DNA of 64,000 nt from Prevotella illustrans (GTDB lineage Bacteria > Bacteroidota > Bacteroidia > Bacteroidales > Bacteroidaceae), in the NCBI RefSeq assembly GCF_017426725.1, contig NZ_JAERMS010000009.1:1-64000 (forward strand). The letters are read 5' to 3'. The translations under genes were made by a program, and so were the position numbers. Position 1 is the stretch's first letter; every line of letters starts with the position of its first letter. Positions 44,312 through 53,415 of the stretch are shown here, one piece after another. The notes under the pieces were generated by a model that saw only the letters and a list, made by a program, of their open reading frames with translations, was not told where the DNA came from and did no database searches.

Positions 44312-44569
44312 ATGGAACTCAAAGAAGAACTGAAAACAAAGCTCATCGAAGCGCTCAATCTCGAAGACGTGACGACGGCCGACATTGACGATAACGTGCC
44401 GTTGTTCGGTGAAGACGGCTTCGGTCTCGACTCTATCGATGCGCTCGAACTCATTGTGTTGCTCGAAAAGAACTACGGTATTAAAATCAAAGACCCGAAA
44501 GAAGGTAAGAATATCTTTAAGTCGGTCAGCGTAATGGCTGACTACGTGGCAGCGAATCGCACAAAATAA
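44312..44569 (+). CDS. Acyl carrier protein of pigment cluster
   Basis: ACP of 85 residues with phosphopantetheine Ser41 in FGLDSIDALE. Close to the ApeE/ApeF type of aryl polyene ACPs. It ends 2 bp before the next ketosynthase gene. The third ACP of the locus, which suggests separate carriers for starter, chain and perhaps lipid transfer. Confidence 0.92.
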   Translation: MELKEELKTKLIEALNLEDVTTADIDDNVPLFGEDGFGLDSIDALELIVLLEKNYGIKIKDPKEGKNIFKSVSVMADYVAANRTK

Positions 44570-44571
44570 GT

Positions 44572-45768
44572 ATGCAAAAGCGAGTATTGATTACAGGCGC
44601 CGGCGTGGTTTCGGCCATCGGTTTCGGCCAAGAACAGAGCTTGGAAGCCCTCCGACGAGGACTGTCGGGGGTGGAACGGGTGCGCTTTCTGCCGACGGAG
44701 CACACGGAATTTCCTGTGGGCGAGGTGAAACTTAGCAATGAAATGATGTGCCGGCAACTCAATATTCCCTATACCAAGCGTGAGAGTCGCACCGAACTTA
44801 TGGGCATGTTGGCCCTGAAAGAAGCCTTGTTGCAAGCCCGTCTTATCGACGAAGCGGGCACGCCGGCTGTGCAAGGTCTGGCCTTATTGGGCGGAACGAC
44901 CGTGGCCGGAATGGATCGTACCGAGGCGTTTTATCCCGACCGGCTCGATGCCGACATCCTAAATCGACACGACTGTGGGGCTTCTACCAATGCCATTGCC
45001 GATTATTTCGGTTGTTTCGACTTAACAACAACTGTTTCTACGGCCTGCAGCGCGGCCCTCAATGCCATCATTATGGGTGCTCGAATGATTAAAAGCGGTC
45101 TGCGCGACATCGTTGTCGTTGGAGGTAGCGAGAGCCTTAGCCGCTTCCATCTCAATGGTTTCAAGTCGCTCATGATACTCGACGAGCGACGTTGCCGGCC
45201 TTTCGACACCACACGAGCCGGTCTTAATCTGGGTGAGGGCGCTGCTTTCATCGTGTTGGAGAGCGAAGATAGCGCGCTGCGACGCCACGCCGACATCTTT
45301 GGTGAACTGCTGGGCACGGGCAATGCCTGCGATGCTTTCCATCAGACGGCCTCGTCCGACGATGGCGAAGGTGCGTTCTTAGCCATCCGACAGGCTTTGG
45401 ATGAGGCTCGATTGCTACCTTCCGACATTCAATATGTCAATGCCCATGGCACCGGAACACCCAATAACGACGCCAGTGAGAGCCAAGCCCTACGCCGTGT
45501 TTTCGGCAAAACACTGCCTGCGGTGTCGTCAACCAAGATGTTAACGGGTCACACCACGAGCGCGTCGGGTGCCATTGAGGCCGTATTCTGCCTCCTGGCA
45601 CTGCGCCATCAGTTCGCGCCGGCCAATATCGGTTGGCAAACCGCCGATCCGCAGTGCGTTGTTCCCTACACCGGCGGCCCGCTGCCGAAGCTTGAAAACG
45701 TGCTTTGCAACGCTTTCGGGTTCGGCGGCAACGACTCCGCCATTATCCTTTCACGTTATGGAGAATAA
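44572..45768 (+). CDS. Beta-ketoacyl-ACP synthase (KS), pigment cluster
   Basis: FabF-like condensing enzyme of 398 residues with a complete triad: Cys159 in VSTACSAALNA, His292 in NAHGTGTPNND and His327 in KMLTGHTTSASGA. The C-terminal NAFGFGGNDSAI motif is intact. It is followed by, and overlaps by 11 bases, a gene for a Cys-less KS-like protein, so the two are likely translated together and form a heterodimer. Confidence 0.93.
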   Translation: MQKRVLITGAGVVSAIGFGQEQSLEALRRGLSGVERVRFLPTEHTEFPVGEVKLSNEMMCRQLNIPYTKRESRTELMGMLALKEALLQARLIDEAGTPAVQGLALLGGTTVAGMDRTEAFYPDRLDADILNRHDCGASTNAIADYFGCFDLTTTVSTACSAALNAIIMGARMIKSGLRDIVVVGGSESLSRFHLNGFKSLMILDERRCRPFDTTRAGLNLGEGAAFIVLESEDSALRRHADIFGELLGTGNACDAFHQTASSDDGEGAFLAIRQALDEARLLPSDIQYVNAHGTGTPNNDASESQALRRVFGKTLPAVSSTKMLTGHTTSASGAIEAVFCLLALRHQFAPANIGWQTADPQCVVPYTGGPLPKLENVLCNAFGFGGNDSAIILSRYGE

Positions 45769-46390
45769 GGTATATATCATCGCGGAAGTGACGAATGTTC
45801 CCGAAGCGGAATACCGTGACTATCTCAACCCTATGAAGGCGCGCCGTTATGGCCGCTTGTTACGAAGGGCACTCGTGACGGCTTTGAAGGCTATCAAGGA
45901 GAGTGGTGTCGACCAGCCCGACGCTATCATCAACGGAACGGCCATGGGTTGTATCGAAAATACGGAACGAATGCTTGACGCTTTGGCCACGGAGGGTGAG
46001 CAGATGAGCATGCCCACCAACTTCATGCAGTCTACCCACAACACCATTGCGTCGCTCATTGCCATTCACATGGGCAATCACGGCTACAATAGTACCTATG
46101 CTCATGGGCGAATCTCATTCGAGAGTGCCTTGCTCGATGCCTTCCTACAAATCAAATCGGGGCGTATCCGCACGGCGTTGGTATGTGCTAACGATGAAAT
46201 TACGCCCGCGCTCCAAGCAAAACTTCAGACTGCCGGCACCGTCTGCGTGGCCGAAGACCGCTCCGTCGCCGTCGTGTTGTCAAGCGAAAAAAGCGCCGGC
46301 ACATGCAAAGAACTGGTAGACATTCGTCTGCGTCATCATCCACAAAACGGCGATACCGCCGAAATCATCACCCGAGAACTATGCGACTGA
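45758..46390 (+). CDS. Cys-less ketosynthase-like chain length factor
   Basis: Protein of 210 residues similar to the N-terminal half of a ketosynthase (PF13723). The segment NTIASLIAIHMGNHGYNS and the following TYAHGRISFES correspond to the KS active-site strand, with Ala-His in place of Cys. It overlaps the preceding active KS gene by 11 bases, a strong sign of a KS-CLF pair like ApeO-ApeC. Start ATG at 45758 gives the natural N-terminus MENKVYIIAEV. A second such protein is encoded at 43703. Confidence 0.75.
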   Translation: MENKVYIIAEVTNVPEAEYRDYLNPMKARRYGRLLRRALVTALKAIKESGVDQPDAIINGTAMGCIENTERMLDALATEGEQMSMPTNFMQSTHNTIASLIAIHMGNHGYNSTYAHGRISFESALLDAFLQIKSGRIRTALVCANDEITPALQAKLQTAGTVCVAEDRSVAVVLSSEKSAGTCKELVDIRLRHHPQNGDTAEIITRELCD

Positions 46391-46731
46391 TTCTTCTTTC
46401 CATCCTTCAAAGCCTGCTGCTTTGTAGCGGTCAGGTATTCCTGAAGTTCGCTTTGCAGCAGATGGGCCCTTTCCGTTGGGCCTGGTCGCTCATCACCGAT
46501 CAGCTCACTAACTGGTGGTGGCTGGGCTGTGGCTTATGTTATGGCGCGGCCACGGTACAGTGGATGTATATCATCAAGACCTTCCCGTTCTCCATGGCTT
46601 ATCCCATGGTTTCGCTCAGCTATGTTTTCGGTATGCTGGCAGCCCTGCTCTTCTTCCACGAGACCATCCCACCCACCCGTTGGTTAGGCGTTTTTCTCAT
46701 CATTACCGGCTGCTTTCTGGTGGCAAAATAG
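46381..46731 (+). CDS. EamA/DMT-type small transporter
   Basis: Membrane protein of 116 residues with four helices, like the small multidrug resistance or half-EamA type (GQVFLKFALQQMGPF; MAYPMVSLSYVFGMLAALLFFHETIPPTRWLGVFLIITG). The Glu in FFHETI and the WLG motif are typical of DMT family members such as the ArnE/F flippases. It could flip a polyene-lipid or a sugar-lipid intermediate across the inner membrane. Its start overlaps the previous stop by ten bases. Confidence 0.8.
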   Translation: MRLILLSILQSLLLCSGQVFLKFALQQMGPFRWAWSLITDQLTNWWWLGCGLCYGAATVQWMYIIKTFPFSMAYPMVSLSYVFGMLAALLFFHETIPPTRWLGVFLIITGCFLVAK

Positions 46732-46804
46732 GAAGAGGAGAACAGGTGTTATAGGCCTAAGAATTTATATATAAGTTATCATAATCCAGCTTAGCATCGT
46801 TTTT

Positions 46805-47422
46805 ATGAAACAAACATACAGATATCAGATTTTAATAGTCATGCTGCTACTCACGCAGATGGCTACAATCGGCGCGCAATCGTTTCGCAAAGTGACGCCG
46901 GCCCGGCAGCAATCGATGGTCAACGCTATCAGTAAGCAAGCGCTGTCCATCAAGACTTTGCGTTGTCAATTCGTGCAGAAGACCGAGGCTTCATACATGG
47001 AAGAGCCCGTTGTGGCCAATGGTTATATGGATTATGACAGCAAAGGCAACCTGACATGGAAATACATAAGGCCCTATCGCTACACTTTTACCCTCAGCAA
47101 CAACAAGGCAACCATTCAATCTGATGGAAAAAAACAGACCATAGATCTGTCGGGTGCCAGCGTTCAAAGCATTGTGAAGATGGTAAAAAACAGCATGACG
47201 GGACAGAACCTGCGCAGCAACCGTGACTTCACGGTCGTTATGTATGACGGAGGCAATATCTGGAAGGCCGAACTGTCGCCCAAAGAACCACGGTTGAAGA
47301 AGTTTTTCCAATCCATCAGTCTCTATTTCGACCGAAGGACCAAGATGGTTTCCAAGGTCATTATGTCACAGCCCGGCGGCGATAAGATAACGATTGAATT
47401 ATCAGAAATCAAGACTACATGA
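46805..47422 (+). CDS. LolA-like outer-membrane lipoprotein carrier of pigment cluster
   Basis: Exported protein of 205 residues: signal peptide (ending ATIGAQS, about residue 25), then a LolA-like periplasmic half-barrel (VANGYMDYDSKGNLTWKYIRPYRYTF). LolA-like proteins of aryl polyene loci are thought to carry the pigment-lipid across the periplasm, as LolA carries lipoproteins. It overlaps the following dehydratase gene by four bases. An upstream gap of 73 bp shows no clear promoter. Confidence 0.85.
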   Translation: MKQTYRYQILIVMLLLTQMATIGAQSFRKVTPARQQSMVNAISKQALSIKTLRCQFVQKTEASYMEEPVVANGYMDYDSKGNLTWKYIRPYRYTFTLSNNKATIQSDGKKQTIDLSGASVQSIVKMVKNSMTGQNLRSNRDFTVVMYDGGNIWKAELSPKEPRLKKFFQSISLYFDRRTKMVSKVIMSQPGGDKITIELSEIKTT

Positions 47423-47796
47423 TGAAACTCACGAACGACATGTTCACGATAGCGCGCTTAGACGAGGCGCGACACGCGGCTGATATCCGTCTCAATGCCG
47501 ACCATCTCATCTATCGGGCGCATTTTCCGGGCCAGCCTATTACGCCCGGCGTGTGTATTATCAAGATTATTTTAGAGTTGGCAGAGCGGTTTCTCACGAC
47601 TCCGTTGCGCTTGCAACAAGTCAAAAACTTGAAATTCATTCAGCCCCTCTCGCCCGTTCGTCATCCCGAAGCCACCGTTCTGTTCGATCATCTGGACCTG
47701 ACGGACGGCACAGTGAAGCTCCGTGGTTCCGTTATTCACGGCGAAATCGTCTTCACGAAGTTCTCGCTCATCGCACGTCTGGACGCTATTGTCTGA
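47419..47796 (+). CDS. FabZ-like dehydratase (hot-dog)
   Basis: Hot-dog protein of 125 residues with the FabZ/ApeI signature HFPGQPITPGV (His35 to Val45) and the catalytic Glu region ILELAE (about 51-56). It likely performs the dehydration step that creates each double bond of the polyene, or handles a specific chain length. Coupled by overlap to the LolA-like gene. Confidence 0.85.
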   Translation: MMKLTNDMFTIARLDEARHAADIRLNADHLIYRAHFPGQPITPGVCIIKIILELAERFLTTPLRLQQVKNLKFIQPLSPVRHPEATVLFDHLDLTDGTVKLRGSVIHGEIVFTKFSLIARLDAIV

Positions 47797-47815
47797 ACAC
47801 ATAACCACCGCAAAC

Positions 47816-48571
47816 ATGGGAAAAGTCTGTGTCATCATTCCAACGTATAACAACGGCAAGACCATTGCCGACATCGTGACCCGCGTCCACGCCATTACGC
47901 CCGACATCATCGTTGTCAACGACGGCAGTACCGATCATACGCACACCGCCCTTCATCAGTTGCCTTTCATCATTCATCGGATAGAATACGGCGTGAATCG
48001 TGGCAAGGGCTATGCGCTAAAGCAGGGGTTCCGTATGGCGCTTGCGCTGGGCTATGATTATGCCATAACGATCGACAGCGACGGACAGCATTTTCCCGAA
48101 GACATACCGCTGTTGCTACGCGAGCACGAAGCCCATCCCGAAGCATTAATCGTGGGCGTTCGCCAACTGACCGCCGACAGTACGCAGCGTCGAAACACGT
48201 TTGCCAATCGCTTTTCCAACTTTTGGTTTACCGTACAGACGCTCCGTCATGTAGCCGACACGCAGAGTGGCTATCGTCTTTATCCGCTCCGGCGTGTCAG
48301 TCGTCGCTGGATATTCTCTTCACGTTACGAAGCCGAGCTGTCATTATTAGTCGTTGCGGCTTGGATGGATGTAGCGATTAGGTCGGTCAACGTACGGGTT
48401 TACTACCCTCCGCAGGCCGAGAGAGTCACCCACTTCCGACCGGCCGTCGACTTCACGCGTATCAGTCTGCTCAATACCGCTCTCTGTTTAGGCTCCCTTT
48501 TCTTCTATCTGTCTAAGCTGATTGTCTACAACGGGCCGAGGGCGGTTTATAAGAAACTTTTTCATCGATGA
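47816..48571 (+). CDS. Family 2 glycosyltransferase of pigment cluster
   Basis: GT-A type glycosyltransferase of 251 residues. It begins VCVIIPTYNNGKTI, and has VVNDGSTDHT (about 40-48) and the DxD-like TIDSDGQH (about 83-90). A hydrophobic segment near the C-terminus may associate with the membrane. It may transfer a sugar to the lipid anchor or to the pigment. Start at 47816 is given by the MGKVCVIIP N-terminus; the longer open frame is a shadow. It overlaps the next gene by four bases. Confidence 0.88.
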   Translation: MGKVCVIIPTYNNGKTIADIVTRVHAITPDIIVVNDGSTDHTHTALHQLPFIIHRIEYGVNRGKGYALKQGFRMALALGYDYAITIDSDGQHFPEDIPLLLREHEAHPEALIVGVRQLTADSTQRRNTFANRFSNFWFTVQTLRHVADTQSGYRLYPLRRVSRRWIFSSRYEAELSLLVVAAWMDVAIRSVNVRVYYPPQAERVTHFRPAVDFTRISLLNTALCLGSLFFYLSKLIVYNGPRAVYKKLFHR

Positions 48572-51500
48572 TTTTTGAATCAATGACAAGATTTTTTCTC
48601 CATATTTATCATTATTTTTCCGCACGCAGACTGTGGGCTTCCGCCGTGTTGCTGACTATTTGCGCACTGGCTGCGCTGCTGTCTTCGCGTGTCCATTACG
48701 AAGAAGATATTGCCAAATTTCTGCCCCACGACACTCAAAACGAAAAGTATCAAGACGTATATGAACAGATTGCGCTGCAAAGTCGCGTAGCTGTGCTCTT
48801 CTCGTCGAAGGACTCCCTTCGTCCCGTCGATACGGAAACCATCGGGCAAGCCATGGAATCTTTTGGCAAGCAGATTGAAAACAGTCCGCTCATCGAACAG
48901 TTACAGGTGAGTGCCGACGAGACTGCGGCACTCAAGATGATTGATTTCGTCAACACCAACTCCCCTTATTTCATCACCAACAGTGACGCGCGCCACATTG
49001 ACTCTCTGCTTCGGTCACCCGATTTCGTGGCCCGTCAAATGGAAGAGAACAAGAAGATACTGATGCTTCCCACAGGCGGTATCGCCATGACGACGCTACG
49101 CCACGATCCGCTCCACCTTTTTACGCCTGTGTTGCAGCGCATGCAGCGTTTCCGCATGGACCGTCAGTTTCAGTTGATTGATGGTTATGTCTTTACCCAC
49201 GACGGTCGCACGGGTATGGTGACGTTCAACAGCCGCTTCGGTGCCAGTGAAACGCAACGCAACGGCGAGATAGCCGCCCTGCTCGATAGCGCTGCCCATA
49301 CAATCGAAACCCGTTATCCGCAACTCAAGGTCAGCGCCATCGGGGCACCGCTCATCGCCGTCACCAATGCCACGACCATCAAGACCGACGCTATCGTGGC
49401 CGTTGCTATCGCCTCTGTCTTCATTTTGCTTCTGCTTTGGTGGCATTATCGTCGACTGAGCGACATGTTGTGGATTGGCGTTTCCATCGTCTTCGGCTGG
49501 TTGTTTGCCATCGGCGGCATGGCCTTGTTCCACGATAGCGTTTCGATGATCGTGCTGGGTATCGGTTCTGTCATTATCGGTATCGCCGTCAATTATCCTT
49601 TGCACTTCCTCGACCATATCCGTGAGGTCGGCAATCGTCTCCAGGCATTGAAAGAAATGGTGCCGCCCCTGCTTATCGGCAACGTCACGACCGTGGCAGC
49701 TTTCCTCTGTTTGGTATGGCTCGACGCCCAAGCCATGCGCGATCTCGGCCTTTTCGGGGCACTCATGCTCATCGGTACGATACTCTTCGTGCTCGTTTTC
49801 CTTCCGCTCTATGCCCGACGACCCGCCGCCGCGCCACAACACCGCGCCGGTATACTGCTGCCCCTTATGGAACGGGCTGAGGATTGGCTCAACCGCAAGG
49901 CCATTAAACGAGCTGTTCTGCCCATTGTCATGATGCTAACGATGGTCTTCGGTTATTTTTCAACCAAGACATCTTTCGACAGCGACCTCACGCATATCAA
50001 CTATATGACGCCCGATCAGCGTGCCGACATGCAGCGGTTAGCGGGTACGCAGCACGAAGCCGCGCTCTATGCTGTGGCCGAAGGTAAAACCATGACGCAG
50101 GCATTCCAGGCCAACGACCGCCTGCTTAGTCAATTACAGGCGCATGGCTATCAGCCTCACGGAATCGGCGACTTCTCGCCCACGGCCGAACGGCAACGCG
50201 CTTCACTGACCGCATGGCGGCAACTGTGGACTATCCACGATGCTCGGCAGTTGATCGATCGTGTGAAAGCTGAGGCCCGACGCCAAGGATTGAAGCCCGA
50301 AGCCTTCCAACCGTTCTACGAACTACTGACGACCGACCACAATTCGGTTCGTCCGCAGTCTTATTTCAATCCAATCTTGCAGCCATTCGTCGGCACTTAC
50401 ATCCTGCATTCGCCCAACCAAACACGCATTGTCAACTACCTGCCGTCGGCCGGCGCGGACTCCATTTTAAAGCGCGACATCAATCAACAGGCCACCGCGC
50501 CCTATTTTGTATTCTCCTCTAAGGACATCGGCAACCAGCTTGTTCGCGTGCTCAACGACTCGTTCAACTACATCGGACTGGTCTGCGGATGTGTGGTTTT
50601 CTTCTTCCTGTGGCTCTCTTTCGGCAAACTCGAATTGTCGTTGCTATCTTTTCTGCCGCTGGCCGTCAGCTGGTTGTGGATATTAGGCATGATGCAGATA
50701 GGCGGCATCCAGTTTAATATTGTCAATATCATCCTCGCCACCTTCATCTTTGGTCAGGGAGACGACTATACTATCTTCATTACCGAAGGGCTGATGTACG
50801 AACATACCACGGGCCGTAAGCGACTCAGCTCCTACAAACACAGCGTGGCCATCTCGGCTTTGCTCATGTTTATCGGTATCGGCAGCCTCATTCTGGCCCG
50901 CCATCCGGCCATGCGGTCGTTGGCTGTTGTGACAATAATCGGCATGTTTACGGTCGTAATTATGGCCTATTATCTGCCTCCGTTGGTCTTCCGTTGGCTT
51001 GTGCGAGGTAGGCATCTGCCCACCGAAGAGCCGTCCGACGTGCAACTGTGGATTACCGACAAGCTCCCGCTTACGCTACGCCGCATCGTCAGTTCGCTGT
51101 ATTTCATGATTTCCTTCCTTCTTTTCATGTATTTAGGGGCCAAACCCTATACGCGATGGATCTTCAGAAAGAAGAAAGACGACCCGGAAAGGCGCGACCG
51201 CTACCACCGTTTGTTCCAATTCTTCGCCCGAAAAGGGCTCAAGCTGTTGCCCGGTGTGAAGTGTCATATATATAATAAGGTGGGCGAAACATTTGAAAAG
51301 CCGGCTGTCATCATTTGCAACCACCAGAGTCACCTCGACATTATGGCCGTGTTGCAGCTGTCACCCAAGATTATTATTATCACCAACGCGTGGACATGGG
51401 ACAATCCTTTCTACGGCGACGTGCTCCATTATGGCGATTTCCTGCCGGCCGCCGATGGACTTGATAAGAACATGACCAAGCTGCGCGAGCTTTATAAAGC

Positions 51501-51882
51501 CGGTTACAACATCGTGATTTATCCCGAAGGCACCCGCAGTGAGACGTGCGAGGTGCGGCGTTTTCATAAGGGAGCCTTCTATATAGCCCACGAATTGGGA
51601 GCCGATATACTGCCGCTTTATCTCCATGGGGCGGGCTATGTGCTGCCCAAACGCGACTTCATGTTGCGCCCGGGCGAAATTAATATCGAAGTGGGGCAGC
51701 GCGTTCGGTTCGATCGTTACGACGACCAAGGCCTTGAAGCCAACGAAGCCATACGCTTGATGGCTAAAAACATGCGCCACCATTATCAGAAACATTATGC
51801 CGAAATGCGCCGCCGGATAGAGACGGAAGCCTATCTGCAGCCTTATAGGCAGTTGCGCGATTACTATAAAACGAAAGTATGA
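48568..51882 (+). CDS. MMPL/RND exporter fused to PlsC-type acyltransferase
   Basis: Membrane protein of 1,104 residues. Residues 1-850 are an MMPL-type RND exporter with twelve predicted helices and two periplasmic loops; the last 230 residues form a lysophosphatidic acid acyltransferase domain with the HX4D motif NHQSHLD (His919, Asp924) and YPEGTRSE (about 985). In most other aryl polyene loci these are separate proteins. The exporter part would move the lipid-linked pigment across the inner membrane, and the acyltransferase part could build the anchor lipid at the same site. It overlaps the oxidoreductase gene that follows. Confidence 0.88.
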   Translation: MIFESMTRFFLHIYHYFSARRLWASAVLLTICALAALLSSRVHYEEDIAKFLPHDTQNEKYQDVYEQIALQSRVAVLFSSKDSLRPVDTETIGQAMESFGKQIENSPLIEQLQVSADETAALKMIDFVNTNSPYFITNSDARHIDSLLRSPDFVARQMEENKKILMLPTGGIAMTTLRHDPLHLFTPVLQRMQRFRMDRQFQLIDGYVFTHDGRTGMVTFNSRFGASETQRNGEIAALLDSAAHTIETRYPQLKVSAIGAPLIAVTNATTIKTDAIVAVAIASVFILLLLWWHYRRLSDMLWIGVSIVFGWLFAIGGMALFHDSVSMIVLGIGSVIIGIAVNYPLHFLDHIREVGNRLQALKEMVPPLLIGNVTTVAAFLCLVWLDAQAMRDLGLFGALMLIGTILFVLVFLPLYARRPAAAPQHRAGILLPLMERAEDWLNRKAIKRAVLPIVMMLTMVFGYFSTKTSFDSDLTHINYMTPDQRADMQRLAGTQHEAALYAVAEGKTMTQAFQANDRLLSQLQAHGYQPHGIGDFSPTAERQRASLTAWRQLWTIHDARQLIDRVKAEARRQGLKPEAFQPFYELLTTDHNSVRPQSYFNPILQPFVGTYILHSPNQTRIVNYLPSAGADSILKRDINQQATAPYFVFSSKDIGNQLVRVLNDSFNYIGLVCGCVVFFFLWLSFGKLELSLLSFLPLAVSWLWILGMMQIGGIQFNIVNIILATFIFGQGDDYTIFITEGLMYEHTTGRKRLSSYKHSVAISALLMFIGIGSLILARHPAMRSLAVVTIIGMFTVVIMAYYLPPLVFRWLVRGRHLPTEEPSDVQLWITDKLPLTLRRIVSSLYFMISFLLFMYLGAKPYTRWIFRKKKDDPERRDRYHRLFQFFARKGLKLLPGVKCHIYNKVGETFEKPAVIICNHQSHLDIMAVLQLSPKIIIITNAWTWDNPFYGDVLHYGDFLPAADGLDKNMTKLRELYKAGYNIVIYPEGTRSETCEVRRFHKGAFYIAHELGADILPLYLHGAGYVLPKRDFMLRPGEINIEVGQRVRFDRYDDQGLEANEAIRLMAKNMRHHYQKHYAEMRRRIETEAYLQPYRQLRDYYKTKV

Positions 51883-53375
51883 GTCAGAAAAAGTGTGTCA
51901 TCATCGGCAGCGGATTAGGCGGTCTTTCCTGCGGTGTTATCTTAGCTAAGAATGGTTATGAAGTGACCGTCTTGGAAAAGCACTACCAGATAGGTGGCTG
52001 TCTGCAGTGTTTCTCACGCAAAGGGGTAAAGTTTGAGTCGGGTATGCACTTCATCGGCAGTGCGTCACCGGGCCAGACGCTCGATCGGATGTTGCGCTAC
52101 TTGGAAGTAAGCGACGCTATCGAGTTGAGCCCATTAGACCCTTGGGGCTACAACGTGATTCTACTCAATGGGAAAACTTATCGTATGGCCAACGGACGCG
52201 ACAACTTCATCCGCCAGCTTTTGCCCTCTTTTCCTCATGCACAGGCCGACTTGGGACGCTATTACGACCTCATCCGGCAGGTGGCCGGCGCGTCACGGCT
52301 CCACAGTCTGCGCCATACCGAGACGATGGAGGCCATCCAACCCGAATATTTAACACGGAGTATCAACGACGTGATGGAGCAAACCGTGGCCGATCCGCTG
52401 CTACGCGACGTGCTCATGGGTGCGCTACCGCTCTACGCGGCCGAGAAAGATAAGACGCCATTTGCCACCCATGCCTTCGTTACCGACTTCTATAACCAGA
52501 GTGCCTATCGTGTGGTGGGCGGCAGCGACCTCATTGCGCGGGCCATGCAGGCTGCCATTGAGCGCTATGGTGGCAAGGTGATTACAAAACAAGAGGTGAC
52601 ACATATCGAATGCGATGACCAACGAGCTGTCGCCGTGTTGACGTCCGATGGTAATCGTTATGAAGCCGATGTGCTGATTTCCGACCTTCATCCGGCCCGA
52701 ACGCTCGAGCTGACCGACTCTCCTTTGTTGCGACCTGCCTATCGTCGGCGGCTCCGGGCACTGCCCAATACCGTCGGCGGCTTCTCCGTCTATCTGAAAT
52801 TCAAGCCTCGCACGGTGCCTTACATGAACTATAATCTCTATGGTTACCGCTCGCCGACGCCTTGGGGATGCGAGTCCTATACGACTGAAACGTGGCCCAA
52901 GGGCTATCTTTACTTGCACACGTGCCAGGAACAGCAACAACAGTATGCCCAAAGCGGTATTATTCTGTCGTACATGCAATATGCCGACGTGGCCCGATGG
53001 GAAAGAACCTTTACCGGACGACGGGGCGAAGACTATGAGGCCTTCAAGCGGCAACATGCCGAAAAGCTCATCGCGGCGGTGGAACACGATATCCCCGGTT
53101 TTGCCGACGGCATAGAACAATACTTCACCAGTACGCCACTGACCTATCGCGACTACACCGGAACGGAGGCCGGTGGCATGTATGGCATAGCCCACGACAT
53201 CACGCTTGGTCCCGCAGCCCGGGTGCATCATCTGACCCGCATACCCAACTTGCTGCTCACGGGGCAGAACATCAACAGCCACGGCATATTGGGCGTGCTC
53301 GTCGGCACCATCGTCACATGCTCAGAGCTGCTCGGCAGCGAAGAAATCTTCAGGCAGATAACAGAAACCTATTAG
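51879..53375 (+). CDS. FAD-dependent phytoene-desaturase-like oxidoreductase 1
   Basis: NAD(P)/FAD oxidoreductase of 498 residues of the phytoene desaturase/retinol saturase group. The dinucleotide motif is GSGLGGLSCGV (about residues 10-20), followed by EKHYQIGGCLQCF, and the C-terminal FAD motif LLLTGQNINSHGILGVLVG. It may introduce or adjust double bonds or oxidise the chain end. The gene right after it encodes a clear paralogue, so the two may work as a pair. Homologous enzymes are found in flexirubin-type loci of Bacteroidota. Confidence 0.87.
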   Translation: MSQKKCVIIGSGLGGLSCGVILAKNGYEVTVLEKHYQIGGCLQCFSRKGVKFESGMHFIGSASPGQTLDRMLRYLEVSDAIELSPLDPWGYNVILLNGKTYRMANGRDNFIRQLLPSFPHAQADLGRYYDLIRQVAGASRLHSLRHTETMEAIQPEYLTRSINDVMEQTVADPLLRDVLMGALPLYAAEKDKTPFATHAFVTDFYNQSAYRVVGGSDLIARAMQAAIERYGGKVITKQEVTHIECDDQRAVAVLTSDGNRYEADVLISDLHPARTLELTDSPLLRPAYRRRLRALPNTVGGFSVYLKFKPRTVPYMNYNLYGYRSPTPWGCESYTTETWPKGYLYLHTCQEQQQQYAQSGIILSYMQYADVARWERTFTGRRGEDYEAFKRQHAEKLIAAVEHDIPGFADGIEQYFTSTPLTYRDYTGTEAGGMYGIAHDITLGPAARVHHLTRIPNLLLTGQNINSHGILGVLVGTIVTCSELLGSEEIFRQITETY

Positions 53376-53415
53376 GACTGATATGCCATTAAGCCGCTCT
53401 TAAAAAAGGAAGAAA

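Noticed and set aside
37473..46390. Housekeeping fatty acid synthesis genes (fabG, fabF, acpP) as an alternative for this region.
   Set aside because: Three KS, Cys-less partners, MMPL exporter, LolA-like carrier and methyltransferase in one operon fit a dedicated pigment pathway, not primary fatty acid synthesis.
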